Positions 26,509-39,340 of a DNA stretch of 64,000 bases are shown piece after piece. The stretch comes from Warburgia ugandensis (lineage: Eukaryota > Streptophyta > Magnoliopsida > Canellales > Canellaceae). The notes under the pieces are model-generated. The model was not told the DNA's origin, searched no databases, and saw only the letters and a list, made by a program, of their open reading frames with translations. The translations under genes were made by a program, and so were the position numbers. Position 1 is the stretch's first letter. Each line of letters begins with the position of its first letter. The stretch lies in assembly GCA_035236585.1 (NCBI GenBank), contig CP141136.1:27257426-27321425 (forward strand). Direction: 5' to 3'.

Positions 26509-29500
26509 TGTAATGACCCTGAATTTTTGTAACTTATTAAGGCAAATTCATAAAGTTTGATTTTTTAGAAATTATGGGTCAGAATATTAAAGGTTATTGA
26601 AAATTCTCTTTTTATTGAGATTATATCATGAATTAAAATATATAAATTAAGAATGTACTTGGAAAACTGATCGAAACAACATTAAGTACATTCAATTCTG
26701 AGTTAAAATGAAAATTCCTTAATTTTCTCCATTTAGGGGCAAAATGGTAATTTTACCCATATTCCATATCCAAGAAATAAGACCTCAATATTCAGGAAGT
26801 ACTTAGAAATACGATTCCAACGCCACTAAGTAGGCTCGATTCCGAGTTCGGACAAATAATGCCTATTTTTCTCCAATTTTAGAGTTATAAGGGTAAAAAC
26901 GTCTTTACATAAAGTGGGCCCACAAAGTGGTCCAACGTTCTAGAAGCAACAATAATTGCTCAGTGCATTATTGCTGGTAGTGGAGAATGTAGTGGAGATT
27001 GTAGTGGAGAATGGAGAATGCACTTGTAATAAAAAATTCTAAAGTAATAAAATATCTTATTAAAAGAAATGATAAAAAATTCAAATTTGGCTATAAATAT
27101 GTCCCAAAAATTTCCAAAAATTTTCACAACCTTAACCACGAAATTTCCAAATCTTCCTTGGTGTTTCAGCCCCAAATTCTCATTCATCCCTCCCCAATCT
27201 CTATTTTTCTTATTTCTCTCTCCTCTTTCTAAGTGGAACAAGAGACCTAAATTCAATTAGGCACTCGGTTCCAGTAGAATCTGATCAATTCCACTGTCCA
27301 TAACCTCCTCTACCACAGTATATACAAAAGCCCCAAATCAATTTCAAGATCCAACGGTTCCAACAAATGTAAAACCACAAAAAGGTAGACAATCGGGCTA
27401 TATTATCATCAACCGGTAATTCTCTCAAATTGAGCATCAAATATATGTTTTTTCTCCAATCAGGTAGGTGGAACTACTTTCCATTCATATTTATTATGTT
27501 TTAGTATAATTTTTATTTTTCTGTAATTTAATTTGAATGAAAAATGGTAAAAATAAAGTAAATACCAGCCCCTTCAATTTATGATGATAGAGAGCTCAGA
27601 TGGAAATTTGAGTTTTCCAATCAATCCAGAAGGGTCAAAACCCTAGGGTACAATTTTCAAGAAAATCTAACAAGGTTTGGACCCTCAATTGAGAGAGATT
27701 ACTTGGTGGGCCCAGATCAAATCTGACCCTAAGAACGGCTGAAAACTTCAATTTAAGATTGTGGAGTCATATGAACTCCAAATTGAGATCAGAAAGAAGC
27801 TATGGAAAGCTTGTAATGTCTAGTTTCTAATGAAGTCATAATATTTCTAAAAATTATTTCTGTATTTTTCTGTATTTTTTAAATAAGTGTCCAATTTCTA
27901 AGATCTTCAAGATCTGAGGTGATCAGATCTTGGAAATTTATTTTAGTGATGATATAATAATGTAATAAAGTAATATCTATGGTTAATTTGTACAGATCTT
28001 GGATAAAATAGGGGATCTACCCTTTATGGTAGAAAAACCCTAAAATAAAAATAAAAAAAATACAAAGGGACCCACTTGATCAATGAGATCAAGTATGATC
28101 AGATCCTTGGGATGGATTAAAGGGATGATATTATGATGGAATCCAGTTAGATCATGGATGAAATGTGACAAAATCAAGTGGATAAGATTTTTGATCTTAA
28201 TGGATTAAAAGCCCTAAAGGTAATTAAAACCCTTAATCTAAAGGAAAACACCTAAGATCTAATGGTTGGATCATATTTAAAGGTTTATAATAATCTTAAT
28301 AAAATTAGTTTAAATTGTCTTTTATTGGATATAGAAGTGTAAATGTGATTTATGTTTTAGGTTTTAATTGTCTTTATTGGATATAGAAGTGTAAATATGA
28401 TTTATGTTCTAAGTTAGAAAGCATGATAGTGTAATCTTTAAATTTTAGTATGATATGCCCTAAATGAGTAATTTGTTAGTAGATTTGATTATCTTAGGAT
28501 CATGTTAGTGTAAATTAGATTAAAACATGATTTCATTATGATAGAAGATTTGTTTCATAACTTAAGATCATGTTAGTTTTATTTCAATTATCTTAAGTTA
28601 CATTCATAGGAAGAATGTTAGTATATAGTTGTTAAACTTATATTTGATTTATGCTTTCAAGTTGATGAATTACTTATTGTCAAAATTTATTCAATTGTTA
28701 AGTAATTGTTAAGATATAAGGAGCATAAATCACCAAAAATGTAAACTAATGAAATATAGAAATTCATGGACAACTAAGATGAATGAATGATTTTGACTTA
28801 GTAAGGGCTATAGTTAGTAGGACAATATAAGGAATGATTTATCATTTCCTTGGCCCAAAATAGGAAAATAATGAACATCCATGGATGACATTGTGCATAT
28901 CCATGGAAATTAATTAAAATCAATTAGAGAAGGGACTTAAGGTAAAGAGCTCATAGGAACCTTGTCAAAGGTTGAGCTAAGACCACCCAAAGGGACTCGA
29001 ATACATTGTGGTTATAGGGTATACAAGAGCCAAGTGCTTTTCCCTCACCTCCCATTGACGTAAGAGAGGTCTAAACGCCTCCTTACATGAGGGTTGTATT
29101 AACCACTTTTTGAGCGTACTTTAACCGGTAAGTACCGGGTCATCCCGAAATAAGGAGGAGTTGTCTAGTGATAGGAAGAAATAAATTATCTTCAACCAAG
29201 TAAGACACTAACCTGGTTGAATAATAATAAGAACATAAAAGATAGCAAATTATCTAACCCTAATAAAAATAGTAAGTGAGATAAGGATGATCAAACAAGA
29301 TGAGATCTTGTATGATCAAAAACAATAAGGAAAAAGAAACATCAATGTAAATTAGATTGTTATGTATGATATAGATAGTATTTGTATAGATGATATTAAA
29401 CCCTTGGATATATGATATTCAAGGAAGAAAGAGTCAGATTATCCTACATAAGGATGATCAAAAGACCATGTAGTATGTACCCTTAATTAGAAAATGACAT

Positions 29501-30988
29501 TATACATATGATTTGACACGTATATATGTTGATCGAGACTATGACACATTTCAAGGAGTAAGAATACCTTATCGAGGTAGGTGGATTATTAAGAATGCCT
29601 TTACATGAAGATACATGTCTAATACATGATCTTATGTTTTGAAGTATTGACATGTATGATACCAATATATTAAGGTAAATACCTCAAATTGAAATATGAT
29701 CCAACCAAATGATGAGGAAAATAAGTATTAAATGGTCAAGTTGAGAATTGAGAACAACCCTAAGTGAATAGGAAAGTAGAAAATATTCCATTCTGGGATA
29801 AACGTACGTATTAGTCCGATATGTATAAGTATTATTTTACATACAAGATTGGAGGCTTGTGGTTTTGTTTTTAAACAGTGCATGAGCCTGGGGATGCTAT
29901 GCTAGGAGAGTTAAGAGGGTTTGGCCACCCACTCTCTCGAAACTTGATGATATTGAATACCAAGCCTAAGAAAGGCTAAAAGCTCCGTGGGGCAATTATG
30001 GGAAGGCCACCACCGTGACGCCATGGTCCTCCCATATGGACATGGATATTGTAATTTCCACCGAGAATGGTATAAGTGGATTATTGAACAGCTTATCCCG
30101 GCGCGCTGTACGGATCGGGATCGCAAGCATAGTAGTCCTTGGATTATTTTACATTATGATGCATATGAAATTGGCATAGTGAAATGCCTTAAAGGATGGC
30201 ATGATGAAATGCCAGTGTAATTGTATATTACCAATATTTTTCCCAGGATGGAAACCCAAAGATAGTAATCAAATACAAATCTCCTATAATGAAAGGAGTT
30301 GATCAGCTTTTGTATGGAAATGATTATTGATTATTTTTACAATTTTAACGGATTTGTTCTTATATACTATGTATGTATAAAGGTGAACACAAATGATAAG
30401 GAAATGAGATGTTTATATAAATAATAGTGGTCTCTGTGAATGTGTTTATGATAGAATGAATTATGGGATAGTTGAATATTGAGATTTTACCGTCAATAAC
30501 TTACATTCTATCCCCTACCAAGCATAGCTTGCCGAGATATTGTAAATGTTCAAATGTTTACAATATCTCGTATACGTAGAAGGAGACTTAGAGCTCAAGA
30601 CTTGAAGAACTAGTGAAGAATAAGTAATAAGGGTATATCCCTTTGAAACATCAGTATGAGAGCATGTATTGTCTTTAGAACTTTGTAATTTGAATTGTGT
30701 ATTTGGACAAGTATTGTAAAGATACAAGGGGTTGTGTATCAGGAACCACTGGATGGATCCTGGAAGTTTAATAAAATCATATTCCTTCAATGGAATTTTA
30801 TTTTGTACACAAATTGTACTTATGTTATGTATGAAGTGGTGACTTGGGTTTTCAAAACAAGTTTTAAAATAAAAGAATTTCCGCTGCTTTGTTTTGCCAA
30901 AAAAAAAAAAAAAAAAATTTACTAAGGGGACGCCCTTGCCTTTGAAAAATATATTATAAAATGTGTTTCAAAAACCCGGGTCGTCACA
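26509..30988 (+). mobile_element. solo LTR 1, 4,480 bp, Tekay-like, perfect AGTAC duplication
   Basis: It begins TGTAATGACCC at 26509 and ends GGGTCGTCACA at 30988, nearly inverted termini. AGTAC is present immediately before (26504-26508) and after (30989-30993). No primer site, purine tract or pol sequence is inside, so it is a solo LTR rather than an element. Segments near 29885-29930 (GGCCACCCACTC) resemble the LTR at 47509-50791, and both share terminal sequence, placing them in one LTR family. A 51-bp imperfect tandem duplication lies at 28312-28411. Open frames within (for example 29987-30220) have no domain. It is inserted in the plus-strand LARD-like element. Confidence 0.93.
28312..28411. 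repeat. tandem duplication, about 51 bp x 2
   Basis: Two adjacent units share TATTGGATATAGAAGTGTAA and GATTTATGTT with a few differences, inside solo LTR 1. Confidence 0.88.
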
Positions 30989-31294
30989 AGTACAACCCAA
31001 AAGAAAGGTTGTCCTAACAAATATTCATTGAAGACCTCTACTCAATTTTGAACCTTTAAAATCCTTATACCCTTCTTTTTTAAACCTATCCTAAGCCTAC
31101 ATTTCATCCTAGTTAAAGACCTATTGATCTTAGGTGGAACATAGCCTTAAAGAGGGGATAAAAGCAAGGAACTAAGGTAAAAGACCCATAATATTCTTAG
31201 TGATAACATCCACTCTTATGGATCACTTTTCTTGGTCTCATGAGCATTTAAAAGATTTATGTGAACCATTAGCTTGTTGGATTTGATCACATAA

Positions 31295-34192
31295 TGTGAC
31301 GACCCGGGTTTTCAAATGAAATTTTAAATACAAACTAATTTCTAATGCAGGATCGATCCAACTTAAGTACTCATTTCTACTAAAAATCCATCAGAGTTTC
31401 CTCTGTTTTTCAGACATATGACGTTTAACGCATGTCATTGCGAAGTACCTAATAAACTTTGTTGACAATTTTAAAATATAAATGGAGACTCAGTCTCCTT
31501 TTCATACATCTAATAAAACAAAGACAGTTTACCTTAACACAACACACCAGAACCTCCACAGCACAACCTAGTCACATAAGTCTTACAAATTCCCATAATT
31601 ACATACAATGTAGTCTCCTTTTCATTTCTAATATGACAACTTCAATTCAAAGACCAATTCTTACCTGTTAGTAAGCAGCTCCTATTCCTTAAGTGTCCTT
31701 TGTTCTACGATACTGTCAACATGCCCAACCTGCTACTATTCTCTGTATCTGAGGCATTGCAAACCACAGCAATGCCTCAGCAAGCAATCACTTGTGTAGG
31801 TGGAATAAGACGCAATATTTTATATAAATAAAAATTATTATAATTATATATAGATCAATTTAGCCATACTGAATCATGCAAACAATAACATTTATCAAAA
31901 TCATGAATCCATTCTAAGATGGAAGGAATACTAATGCATTAATACAAAACACATTTGAAATGCAAATTATGTAGTCACATGTCAAACTTACAACTCATTT
32001 ACATTTTCCTGATACCAGTCTTTGCTCTTACGAGCCATTTCACATATCAAATACCAACGCGTTATTGTGTGTATCAAGTACACAGCAAACAATATTATCC
32101 TCTTTGGCGCAGTGAGTCGGCACAATGGGTTAAACCCAAAGACACACCAAACTCAAAGACATACCTCAAGGCTTTACTTCTGAGAGACCAATAGCTCATC
32201 CAACCAAGAACCAGTAGCTCGTCTAGCCCGAAGGCCCGCCCACATCATAACGACCTCTCAAAATAGCCAAACTCCCCAAACAATGGGGCTAAATCCCAGG
32301 GACCGGTAGCTCGTCCAGCTAGGAACCAATAGCTCATCCAGCTTGAAGGCCCTCCCACATCATAATGACTCCATGGCCTGCCTGCATCATAACGACGCCT
32401 CTCGCTCATACGAGCCATTTCACAATTTCCTGGTATCAGTCTTACATTTCTCTCACATGGTTCACAATAATGCATAGTTTATGCATAATAGTTTAATCAT
32501 AATTCAAATTCAACATGCACATTCATCTTATCTTTTGTATAAACCAAAAAGATTCATTTCAATGCTTGAAATTCATATACACATGCATATATAGCGAAAT
32601 TCGTAGCAATCTTAATTCCACATATCTCAATTGAAGATCTTCTAAGTCATTGATGCGAGTACTTCATTCAGTTCGCGTATGCGCTCCCTATCAGTCACCT
32701 CTGTAACAATACAAACACATGTTCAGTTATACAATTCTAAGACTTCTCCTAACTTTCCTAATACTATTTGGCATAAGGCAAAGTGACAGTGTTCATTACT
32801 GTGCAAAAGGTGTTTCAGTAGCTATTGGTTGATAGCTAATTTAATGGCAAACAATTATTGGATTTCCAATCCACGCCATTGGCCCTGGATTGGCTATTCA
32901 CTATTCTTCTTAAGTGACTACAAGTCACTATCACTATTCAGTGGTCTTAACACTTGATTCCTATCCATATCAACTCTTGGTTTGGAGCTGGGTATTATTT
33001 CCCATGCTATAGTCTTTAATACAACCTTTAATTGTATTCTTAAATCAGACTGATATAATGAGCATCATGAACAGTTCATATCACTCAATTTCTTTCTGTT
33101 AGTTTATCCAAATTACATACTTTATATCATATCTAAGCGAATTCACAGTTCAGGAATCCACTTGTAACCTCTAATCATTTATCTGACATCACAAGGTGTT
33201 TGTTTGAATCGTGATAGATCGGACGGCCTAGATCATCCAATCTATTTCACTTCAAATTCATATAATTCTAGTCATCCTATCATTTTTCTATGACGAGGAA
33301 CTCATCTGTAGTGCCTGATCGTCGATCAGACATCACAAAGTTACTATGTGAATAGTACCCGATCGGACGACTGAGATTGTCCAATTGGTTTTCAGCCTAG
33401 ATATGATTTTTTTGTGTGATCCAAGTTACATCATGCCCTAAATTACTTATCCCTAAGCTTTGATTTAAAAATGGACGGTTGGATTATTCACAAAACTTAG
33501 ATCTAGCATGAATGGTGCGAATTTAGCTAAAATCTCAAAATCAAGAATAGGGTTTTGTTGATCTTACCTTCTAGATGCATTTCCATGCATTTTCCACCAT
33601 TGGATGGGTTGGATTGGTCACTGTTTTGCAGTAATCCCTTTAGATCGTGTCGCATGTACTGTTCATCTGTCCATTTGACGATCCAAATCTTGTCAGATTC
33701 TCCAATAAACTTAGGGGTTTTGTTCGGCTCAACGTGCTGAACAAAATGACCAGTCGGATCATCGATTCGAGCCAGCATTGTCTCCAGCGACAGCCTGAAA
33801 CTCTGGCAACCCAGGAAAACCCTTGTTTTCCCGCACACATCTCTCTTTCTCTCTCTCTCTCTCGTTCCCCGACAGCTTCTCCCAAAGTTTGCTCTCTCTC
33901 GCCGGTACAACCTAAGGTTTCCAGGCATGTTGGTTTTTCCATTCTTCTCTCCTTCTCTTCTCTTCTCTTCTCTTCTCCTTCTTCCTTCTCCTCTTCTTCC
34001 CCTTCTTCTTCTCTCCTCCTCTTCTTCCCCGTTGGGTTTCCTCTTCATCGGTTTTCTTCATCTTTTTTTTTTCTATTGCTTTTAGGAAGACAGACCTGAC
34101 ATTTGTCGGGTTCACTTAATGAGAGCGGGTGCCAGTATCAAATCTGGCCCCCCCTTCTATTTAGGCTTCTTTTTTTTGTATGTGATGTTACA
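31295..34192 (-). mobile_element. solo LTR 2, 2,898 bp, minus orientation, perfect CATAA duplication
   Basis: On the plus strand it runs from TGTGACGACCCGGG (31295) to GATGTTACA (34192); on the minus strand it therefore starts TGTAACATCAC. CATAA is found at 31290-31294 and 34193-34197. It holds no internal retroelement domain. An imperfect repeat built on AGCTCGTCCAGC and CCCACATCATAA phrases lies at about 32190-32400, and a long pyrimidine-rich stretch at 33840-34070 generates spurious Arg/Glu and Ser frames. It is inserted in the same LARD-like interior, 306 bp to the right of solo LTR 1, in opposite orientation. Confidence 0.92.
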
Positions 34193-34680
34193 CATAATGA
34201 GAGAAATATGTTTATATCCTTATTTGAGAGTTTCATTTCTGAGAGTATACCTGTGAGGATTTGAGGTCAAGACATATTTCTAATGGAGTTTAAGCATATT
34301 TAGTTTAAATTCAAGATTTATGTGGTTGTACACACATGCACTCCTAGAAATAACTCAAATAAAATATCTTTAATATGTGTATGATGTGTAAAATTGTCAA
34401 ATCTTCTCCATTTAGTTGTGAAAAACTAGTAGATTGCTAATGAATGAGGATTCTATGAGATAAAATAGGTAACTTAACTTTATTGAATTTTGTAGATATA
34501 TTTACTGCAAACCCTCAAGAGGTCTAACTGGTCCACTAGAGGTAACGCAGGGGTTCAAGGGCTTGTTGCATGTGCTAAATGTAATCATGGAGTACTTACA
34601 AAAGTGGCACTTTGTACCAATTTTTGTAAAATGTTTTTTTGTATATTTTGCTATGGACTAGCAAAATGCTCATTTGGAGG

Positions 34681-36430
34681 TGTGTTAAGTGTTTAATTTT
34701 GTCCAAAATACCCTTAATTTAGCATTTAATTAGATAATTTAACTCATCAATTTGATTATTTTTAGCTCAAATTGACCATCCAACATTAATTTGTCAAATT
34801 TAATGTTCAAATAATCATCAGAGTGAATCAAATGCTTAATGTATGGTTAGATGACTCTAATCTAGTCTTATATTTTACAAATCAAATAGATAATGGTTTG
34901 GATGGCTAATTAATGGTGTAGATTATCCAAGAGGGCATTGAATGAACTAGATCAATCACAAAGAAAGATGGAATGGTTTCCTAAAGAAAAAAGAGTTCTA
35001 ATAAGGCAAAGGAGATGATGGATAAGATTTGGAATGAAGAGGCCTAATTCAAAGGGATTGAAGTTTCCTAGTGGGAAACTAACTCCTCAAAATTAGAAGG
35101 CATGAAGGCCTTAAAAGAAAGAGGGTGCTACTGGAGATAGGGGAGAGGAAGCACCGCATCCCCTTCTTTATTTTTTATTTTTTTCATTTTCCTTCATTGT
35201 ATTATTCTTTTGCCTTTGCCTTCCATCATTTTTCTTATCTTTCAGTTGTTTTCCTTCATCATTTTTTTCTATTCTCTCACACATAGCCCAGCTCCATCTT
35301 CTCAACCTAACCATTCTTTCTCCCTATTCTCCACTCCACCACACAGCACCTGCCAAGTTTCCTCTTCTCTCTCTTTTCCCAACCACCTTCCTTGTTCTGT
35401 CTGCACCAGCATCATCGTGCACCGCATCATGCCATCCAGCCCAAACTGCACCAATCGGCCATGCTCATCATCATCTTCCTTTGGCCAACACAACACCAAC
35501 ATTTGCTTCATCCGATCACCGATGACTGCCTAGATATTCTTCAACACGTGAAGCAACCCAACCCAGCCGAATGCCGCCTATTCCATTACCAGTGTCGTCG
35601 TTGGGTTGGGGACACATCATCAGTGACCATCCTTTCCTTGTTTTCCATGGCACACCAGCAATCATTGTCTTCAAATTTCAGTTTACGAGAAAAAGAAGGA
35701 AGTTTCAAGAAAATTTCTATTTTTGCCCTTATTATAATAATTTTAATTACATTTTAGTCCTATTACTGTTCTTATCTACATTTTGTTTTATCTCCATTCT
35801 ATTATCTATGTTCTATGTTGTTCTCACTTAATCCAGCAACTGTTTAATCCAAACTTATCTTATTTAAGCTTAATCAGATCAACGGTTTTGCTTTAATCAT
35901 AGGATATCTTCAATTTCTTATCTATTTCAATTTTGATATTCAATCAACTTCTAAATCTTGTTTATAAGACATTTTATAGCATGTTTATTGTTCCTGATCT
36001 TCAATCTAATATTCAAAAATCAGATCTAAGCCATTAAAATGCAAAACCTTTATCTAGACCACATCTTTGCGATTTTTGAGAATTAGCCTAATCCATCCAT
36101 TGGACCATTAATTAGAAGCACCAAAAAGATATTGATGAAGGCCGATCAAGATTGAAGACATCAAATTTGAAGAAATTGACAATCATCAGTCTAGGGAAGT
36201 GATTTTTTTCTTATTTCTTTAGTTAAATTTCTCTCTTTTTGATATGGACCTTTGTAATTTCATTGATTAAACATATCAGTAATCTAATTGTACTTTTAGT
36301 TAATTTCTGTCATTTAATTTTAATTTTTGAAAAATTAAATTTTATTTAAACTCCAAATTCTTAAAGAGAGTCCCTATGGGATCAACCCGTACTTGCATAT
36401 GCTACACTACAATGGCCATGTGTAAGCACA
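34681..36430 (+). repeat. 3' LTR of plus-strand LARD-like element
   Basis: It starts TGTGTTAAGTGTT right after the purine tract CATTTGGAGG, matching the inverse of the LTR at 13326-15317. The end GCTACACTACAATGGCC near 36415 matches the 5' LTR end near 21095, but the last 25-30 bp are replaced or diverged, so the right boundary is approximate. The Ser/Pro-rich frames at 35210-35831 are in pyrimidine-rich LTR sequence, not genes. Confidence 0.75.
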
Positions 36431-36479
36431 ATTCCTCTTTAATCGTGAGTACTGCTATGTCTTCTGCAATAGTGACTAG

Positions 36480-38458
36480 TGTTTCACCGTTATCCTCCTA
36501 TGGTTTATTTTGTCCTATCTTTTTCTTTATTTTTTGACAATCTTTTTCATATGCCTTACAATGCCATATTGGAAGCACTTGTTTCTCCCCTATGTTGGCT
36601 TTTGGATCTGCTGCAATCTTGTGATCTCTCTTGGTTTCTACTCTTACTCCTCCCTCAACCCCTGTCTTTTTTACTATGTTTATTTTGTTACCAGTGCGTG
36701 TGCCTGGTTTGTTCTGACTACTTTACTCCTATCCTCTTCGTTAAATAAGGCATTCTTGACGATAGCCATGGAAAGTTTGTCCTTTAGAGCAGAGTTGTTG
36801 AGAAAGATTACCAAAGTCTCCCAACTATTAGATAGGAAACTCAATAGTAGTAGGGCATGCTCTTCCTTCCCTAGGCGTAGCTCGACTGATCCTAGCTAAT
36901 TCATTAGATTTTAGAATTCACTAGAGTGCTCAGCTACGGTCAATTTGCTCTTTAGTTTGAGGTTTACAAGTCTTCTCATCAGCAGGGCCTTGTTGCACGC
37001 AGTCTTTGCTTGATTAGATGTTCTCTAGCTTTTTTTAGAGAACATAGGTGTTGTCTTCTTGGGCTACATGGTGGAAAACACTATGGTTAATCTATTTCCT
37101 GATCTGGCCTATAGTTTTCTTATTCATTTTTATCCAGTCTTTTTATGAAGTTCCCTTAGGTCTTGCTCCTTTATCATTTAGCGAGTCATGCAAATCTTTA
37201 CAATATAAGAGGTCTTCCATTCTAGGTCTCCACATGGTATAATTTGTAGCGTTGAGCTTTATCATAGTTCATGTAACAACATTTCCTGAACCAGAGTCCT
37301 TCACAGATTCTAAGTATTTGTTTCTATCTTTTCTAAGTCAAACTGTAAAAAATAAAAAATGCATGGTAAAGCCTGGAATAGTAAAAAAGCTCAGGAGGAA
37401 CATTTTGTCAAATTTGAGGGATGCATAAAAATTTTCGTATAAGGGGGTGTCCGTATCAAATTTGGGTGACACTAATTAGGCATAAAGGGAATTTTATGGG
37501 TTCTTATTTTAGTCCATAAAGGGTGTCATTATCAATTTAGGCACAGATAATCTTTGGACTCTAAGGTTGCCAATATCAAAATTGAGGGGCATTTTTTAGG
37601 ATTCTCATATAAATAGAAAAGAGGAAAGAAACCCTACCCTCTTCAAGGTTTCCTGCAGTTACCGTTGCACCTTCTCCCCCCTTTCTCAGTTTGGCTCAAT
37701 CTTTTAGCCTCGGCATTGGCAGTGCAGCTATGATTTGCCTCTCTCGATTTCAGTCTTCTTCCAACGATGACAACGATGGATGGTGATCGTTGGTCATAGG
37801 TAAGTATGTGCTTGCCCGTCCTTTTTGTTTTGCTTTGTTCTTTTTCTTCTTTCCCCAAGGGTAGGTGAGGCTGTCGATATGCCAAATCTTGCTTTTCCTC
37901 TTCTCAGCTAGCTAACCCACTTCTTCGATGTGTCTTTGGCTTGTTTTCCCCTTTCTCTCTCTTTTTTTTCTTTTTTTGGTCACAGATCTAGTAGTTTGAT
38001 TAGAAGAAGCCTGATCGAAAGAAAAATCTTAGTGGCTTTGGTTGGTTTTCACCAACCAACCAAAACCCTAAATTTCTCCACCCCCAAGCACTCCTCTCCC
38101 CCCCCCCCCCTTCAGTGAAGGCCTTATCAGAGATTGGGCATTAGTCTAGGGTCGTGCAATTATTTGGCCTAGACTAGGCTAGCTGAGGTACTGCTCAGCC
38201 TAGTCTGGGCTAGCTGTGCTAGTGCTTGGTTTGGGCTAGATCTAGTTTGTGCCACTCTTTGGCCTATACTGAATCTGGGCTGGGCCACTCTTCAGCCTGA
38301 CTGAATCTGGGTTGGACTGCTCCTTGGCCAAATTTGTTTTGGGCTAGACCGTGTGACTTGAGCAGGTTTTGAGTTTGGCCTAAATTTAGGGGAAAGGGGA
38401 GAGGGGCCTGAAATATATCTGCTTTCTAGTTTTTGGCTTCTCATACTGGCATTCTTCT
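36480..38458 (-). pseudogene. Ty1/copia 5' interior with gag (UBN2-type) and zinc-knuckle remnant
   Basis: Minus-strand translation of about 37240-36740 shows the copia gag pattern: KKLENI, an EEHALLLLSFLSNSWETL-like block, and LKDKLSMAIVKNALFNEE. About 36590-36490 reads like a Lys-rich CX2C..CXK zinc-knuckle remnant (WHCKAYEKDCQKIKKK). There are several in-frame stops. Protease, integrase and RT are absent because the relic is cut off near 36470, next to the LARD LTR end. Between 37.3 and 38.1 kb nothing copia-like is evident and another insertion is possible. Confidence 0.7.
38120..38400. repeat. degenerate GGGCT-rich minisatellite
   Basis: About 280 bp made of diverged repeats around TTTGGGCTAGA, CTGAATCTGGG and CACTCTTCAGCCT. 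The longest clear near-repeat is two units of about 45 bp at 38250-38340. It lies within the copia relic. Confidence 0.65.
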
Positions 38459-38459
38459 A

Positions 38460-38471
38460 GCTTTGATACCA
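38460..38471 (-). promoter_or_regulatory. copia primer binding site
   Basis: The minus strand reads TGGTATCAAAGC two bases from the LTR terminus (minus ...CCTAACA). This is close to the initiator-tRNA-Met site TGGTATCAGAGC common in plant LTR elements. Confidence 0.75.
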
Positions 38472-38473
38472 CT

Positions 38474-39340
38474 TGTTAGGATCATTAGGGCATCTGCACA
38501 TAAAGAGATAGAGAAACAAAGATGAACACTAAAGTTTACGTGGTTCAACCAAATAAGCCTACATCCATGGGAAGAGAGGAAGCACTTTCACTATCTTTGA
38601 AAGATATTAACATGATGTGCAACTTTGGTTTTGGCTCCAATTTATAGGAGTCTAGAAGATCTAAATCACGGATTCTCCTCTAGTTCAGATCCTAATTTTT
38701 CTAAGATTCCAAAATTAATCCTTGATTTACTATTTATCTTGATTGATTCTGATGATCTATCCTTTAAAAGCCTAGAGGCCCAAGTTCAAAAGCATGGTAC
38801 ATTCAGTTTGGTTGATTAAAATGCAATGCAAAAGTTAATACAATGTAAGCAATCACAAATAAACAACTCTAAATAAACAAAGGAAATAGTAATTCAGTTC
38901 CCACCACAAAGAATTATTCAATGCAATTGGACTGAAGGGCATTCATCTAATCAAATGCTAGGCTTCTCTTTCTAGTGAACTTCAAAGTAGTGACTTAAAG
39001 CATAAATAACCCATGTACAGACACAAATGGGGAAGGGGAAAGGGAGAGAGATGGATATTAGTTTTAAAAAGAGAGATGCTATCCAGACAGACACAAAAAT
39101 ATTATTATTCCACTCTAAAACCTTGCCTGCCTAAGCCCAACCTTTAAATAATCTGACCAATCTTCTTGCTTGACATCTCCTTACTTAACCCATCCAAATA
39201 AATATCATCCTCATTGGATACTTCTAGCTAAAATTCCAAGGGTGCCATTTTAAAACTTAAAATACATAGTTAAAATCGTCCAACCATCATGAATTTTGAT
39301 GTCTAACCCACCACTCTCAAACAAGATGACTAGGCTAGAT
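38474..39340 (-). repeat. 5' LTR of the copia relic; outer end uncertain
   Basis: The inner terminus is TGTTAGGATCATTAGG at 38474. The phrase ACTAAAGTTTACGTGGTTCAACC (split at 38530-38552) is typical of the transcribed part of plant copia LTRs. I could not fix the outer boundary; AT-rich sequence with no gene continues to about 39.37 kb. Confidence 0.55.

Larger units (their letters stand above)
21123..34680 (+). mobile_element. interior of plus-strand LARD-like element, carrying three later insertions
   Basis: From the primer site at 21125 to the purine tract CATTTGGAGG ending at 34680. After removing the TRIM pair (21512-23012), solo LTR 1 (26509-30993) and solo LTR 2 (31295-34197), about 4.7 kb remain, close to the 4.65 kb of the minus-strand copy. 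Matching landmarks in inverse orientation include the ACATTGAGGACAAT phrase near 25663 and the GACCTATTGATCTTA and CCTAAGCCTACATTTC blocks at 31090-31120. The core gag domain present in the minus copy is missing here; gag C-terminal-like frames remain at 24.08-25.16 kb. Confidence 0.8.

Noticed and set aside
29987-30220. 77-codon plus frame in solo LTR 1
   Set aside because: It overlaps an antisense frame of similar length within an LTR region shared by other LTR copies; no coding signature.
33527-34115. Basic and Ser-rich frames of 100-170 codons
   Set aside because: They run over a pyrimidine-rich stretch of solo LTR 2 and have no recognisable domain.
35210-36899. Hydrophobic or Ser/Pro/His-rich plus-strand frames resembling signal peptides or membrane proteins
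   Set aside because: They lie on the pyrimidine-rich strand of the LARD LTR and opposite the copia gag remnant, so the composition explains them.
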